Source: DAOWHW01 sp964493265 (lineage in GTDB: Archaea; Nanobdellota; Nanobdellia; Pacearchaeales; UBA284). From it: 21,020 bases of DNA. Made by a program: the position numbers and the translations under genes. Position 1 is the stretch's first letter. Each line of letters begins with the position of its first letter. The stretch covers positions 1-21,020 of the forward strand of contig CAZBLY010000010.1 of assembly GCA_964493265.1 (NCBI GenBank), read 5' to 3'. This document shows positions 20,681-21,020 of the stretch, one piece after another. Under the pieces are notes generated by a model. It was not told the DNA's origin. It searched no databases and saw nothing but the letters and a program-made list of their open reading frames with translations.

Positions 20681-21020
20681 AAGGTAGCCAACAATAGGCC
20701 ACTTTTTGTTGTTCCTTCTTCCCTTTAGGAAAGAAAATGAACATGCTAACATCCGACTAAGCGTTCTTACGAACTTGCACCAGCCAAGATAGCCGCGCTC
20801 AAAAATCATAAGATTTTTGGCACGCCTTATTTGTTAAACAAACTCGGCGTTTCATCAAATCTTTCAATTCTTTGATCATCGCATGAATCATATCTCCTTG
20901 AAAGCTGTGTCGTTTCTGTGCCATTGCTATACTTTTCAGCATGCCTCTTTAGAGACTGGCTACTTCTTGTTAAACAAGGGTGTGTGGACCTTCCTCCATC
21001 AATAATATATTGCAATTACT
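20681..21020 (-). ncRNA. rnpB: RNase P RNA, archaeal type, 5' end outside the window
   Basis: The catalytic RNA of RNase P, which matures tRNA 5' ends. GC content is clearly above its surroundings. The conserved blocks occur in order on the minus strand: GGAGGAAGGTCCAC (CR-I, about 20984-20997), CACAGAAACGAC (about 20908-20920), GATGAAACGCC (20846-20856), CTTAGTCGGATG (20750-20761) and ACAAAAAGTGGCCTAT near the end (CR-V). P4 can be built from GGUCCAC (20984-20990) and GUGGCC (20697-20702), leaving the characteristic bulged U. The 3' strand of P1 (TTGTTGGCTACC) is at 20683-20694; its partner must lie beyond 21020. Internal hairpins include CAAAAATC-TTAT-GATTTTTG and a GTTC-GTAA-GAAC tetraloop. 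The boundaries are approximate. Confidence 0.9.

Noticed and set aside
20827..21015. 62-codon minus-strand open frame near the window end
   Set aside because: It coincides with the conserved blocks of the RNase P RNA, and the translated sequence shows no protein family features.
1..21020. CRISPR array, transposon or integrated element
   Set aside because: No regularly spaced direct repeats, no transposase, integrase or recombinase motif, and no terminal inverted repeats noticed; the surface-protein region has the same base composition as the housekeeping genes.

Overview
The window looks like chromosome from a small-genome, AT-rich archaeon, most likely a DPANN lineage of the Woesearchaeota/Pacearchaeota type. 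The signs are archaeal-type translation genes (uS15, eS27, aIF2alpha, aEF1beta, uS10), a Sec61beta subunit, a DHH/RecJ-like nuclease beside uS15, an archaeal-pattern RNase P RNA, TTTAAAAA-type TATA boxes placed 24-27 nt upstream of start codons (leaderless mRNAs), and large Asn-rich surface proteins with Cys-rich CGxGxC repeats. The lineage is an inference; no 16S gene is present.

Layout. 1-411 (minus): a small winged-helix-like protein and the first codons of a following gene. 498-4738 (plus): an information-processing run of uS15, RecJ-like DHH protein, eS27, aIF2alpha, a 52-aa four-CxxC Zn-ribbon protein, aEF1beta and a HIT-fold protein whose His triad is degraded. 4778-5899 (minus): an archaeal type IV prepilin peptidase behind a tiny, very basic leaderless ORF. 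5988-9522 (plus): a surface cassette of a four-helix membrane protein with an ectodomain, two exported Cys-anchored-looking proteins with similar ectodomains, and a tiny membrane ORF. 9631-9939 (minus): uS10 alone. 10074-16391 (plus): three large exported proteins, namely a duplicated parallel beta-helix protein, a membrane-anchored protein with two 'LEPGKxYxI'-type modules, and a secreted protein ending in a domain like the Bacteroidota type IX secretion (T9SS type A) sorting domain. 16439-17175 (plus): a DUF192 protein and a Lys/Arg-tailed membrane protein, preceded by identical 19-nt promoter elements. 17225-18476 (minus): histidyl-tRNA synthetase directly behind tRNA-His. 18640-20633 (minus): Sec61beta, two related helical proteins and a MinD-like ATPase. 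20681-21020 (minus): RNase P RNA, whose 5' end lies outside the window.

The housekeeping parts follow archaeal gene neighbourhoods, with some usual partners missing (no nop10 or rpl44e beside eS27/aIF2alpha, no EF1A beside uS10). The least described parts are the surface cassette at 5988-9522, the T9SS-like protein at 14826-16391, and the Sec61beta / helical pair / MinD operon. Three small genes (Zn-ribbon, Sec61beta, 44-aa basic ORF) and the two RNAs were found by reading outside long ORFs. I saw no CRISPR array, transposase, integrase or attachment site.
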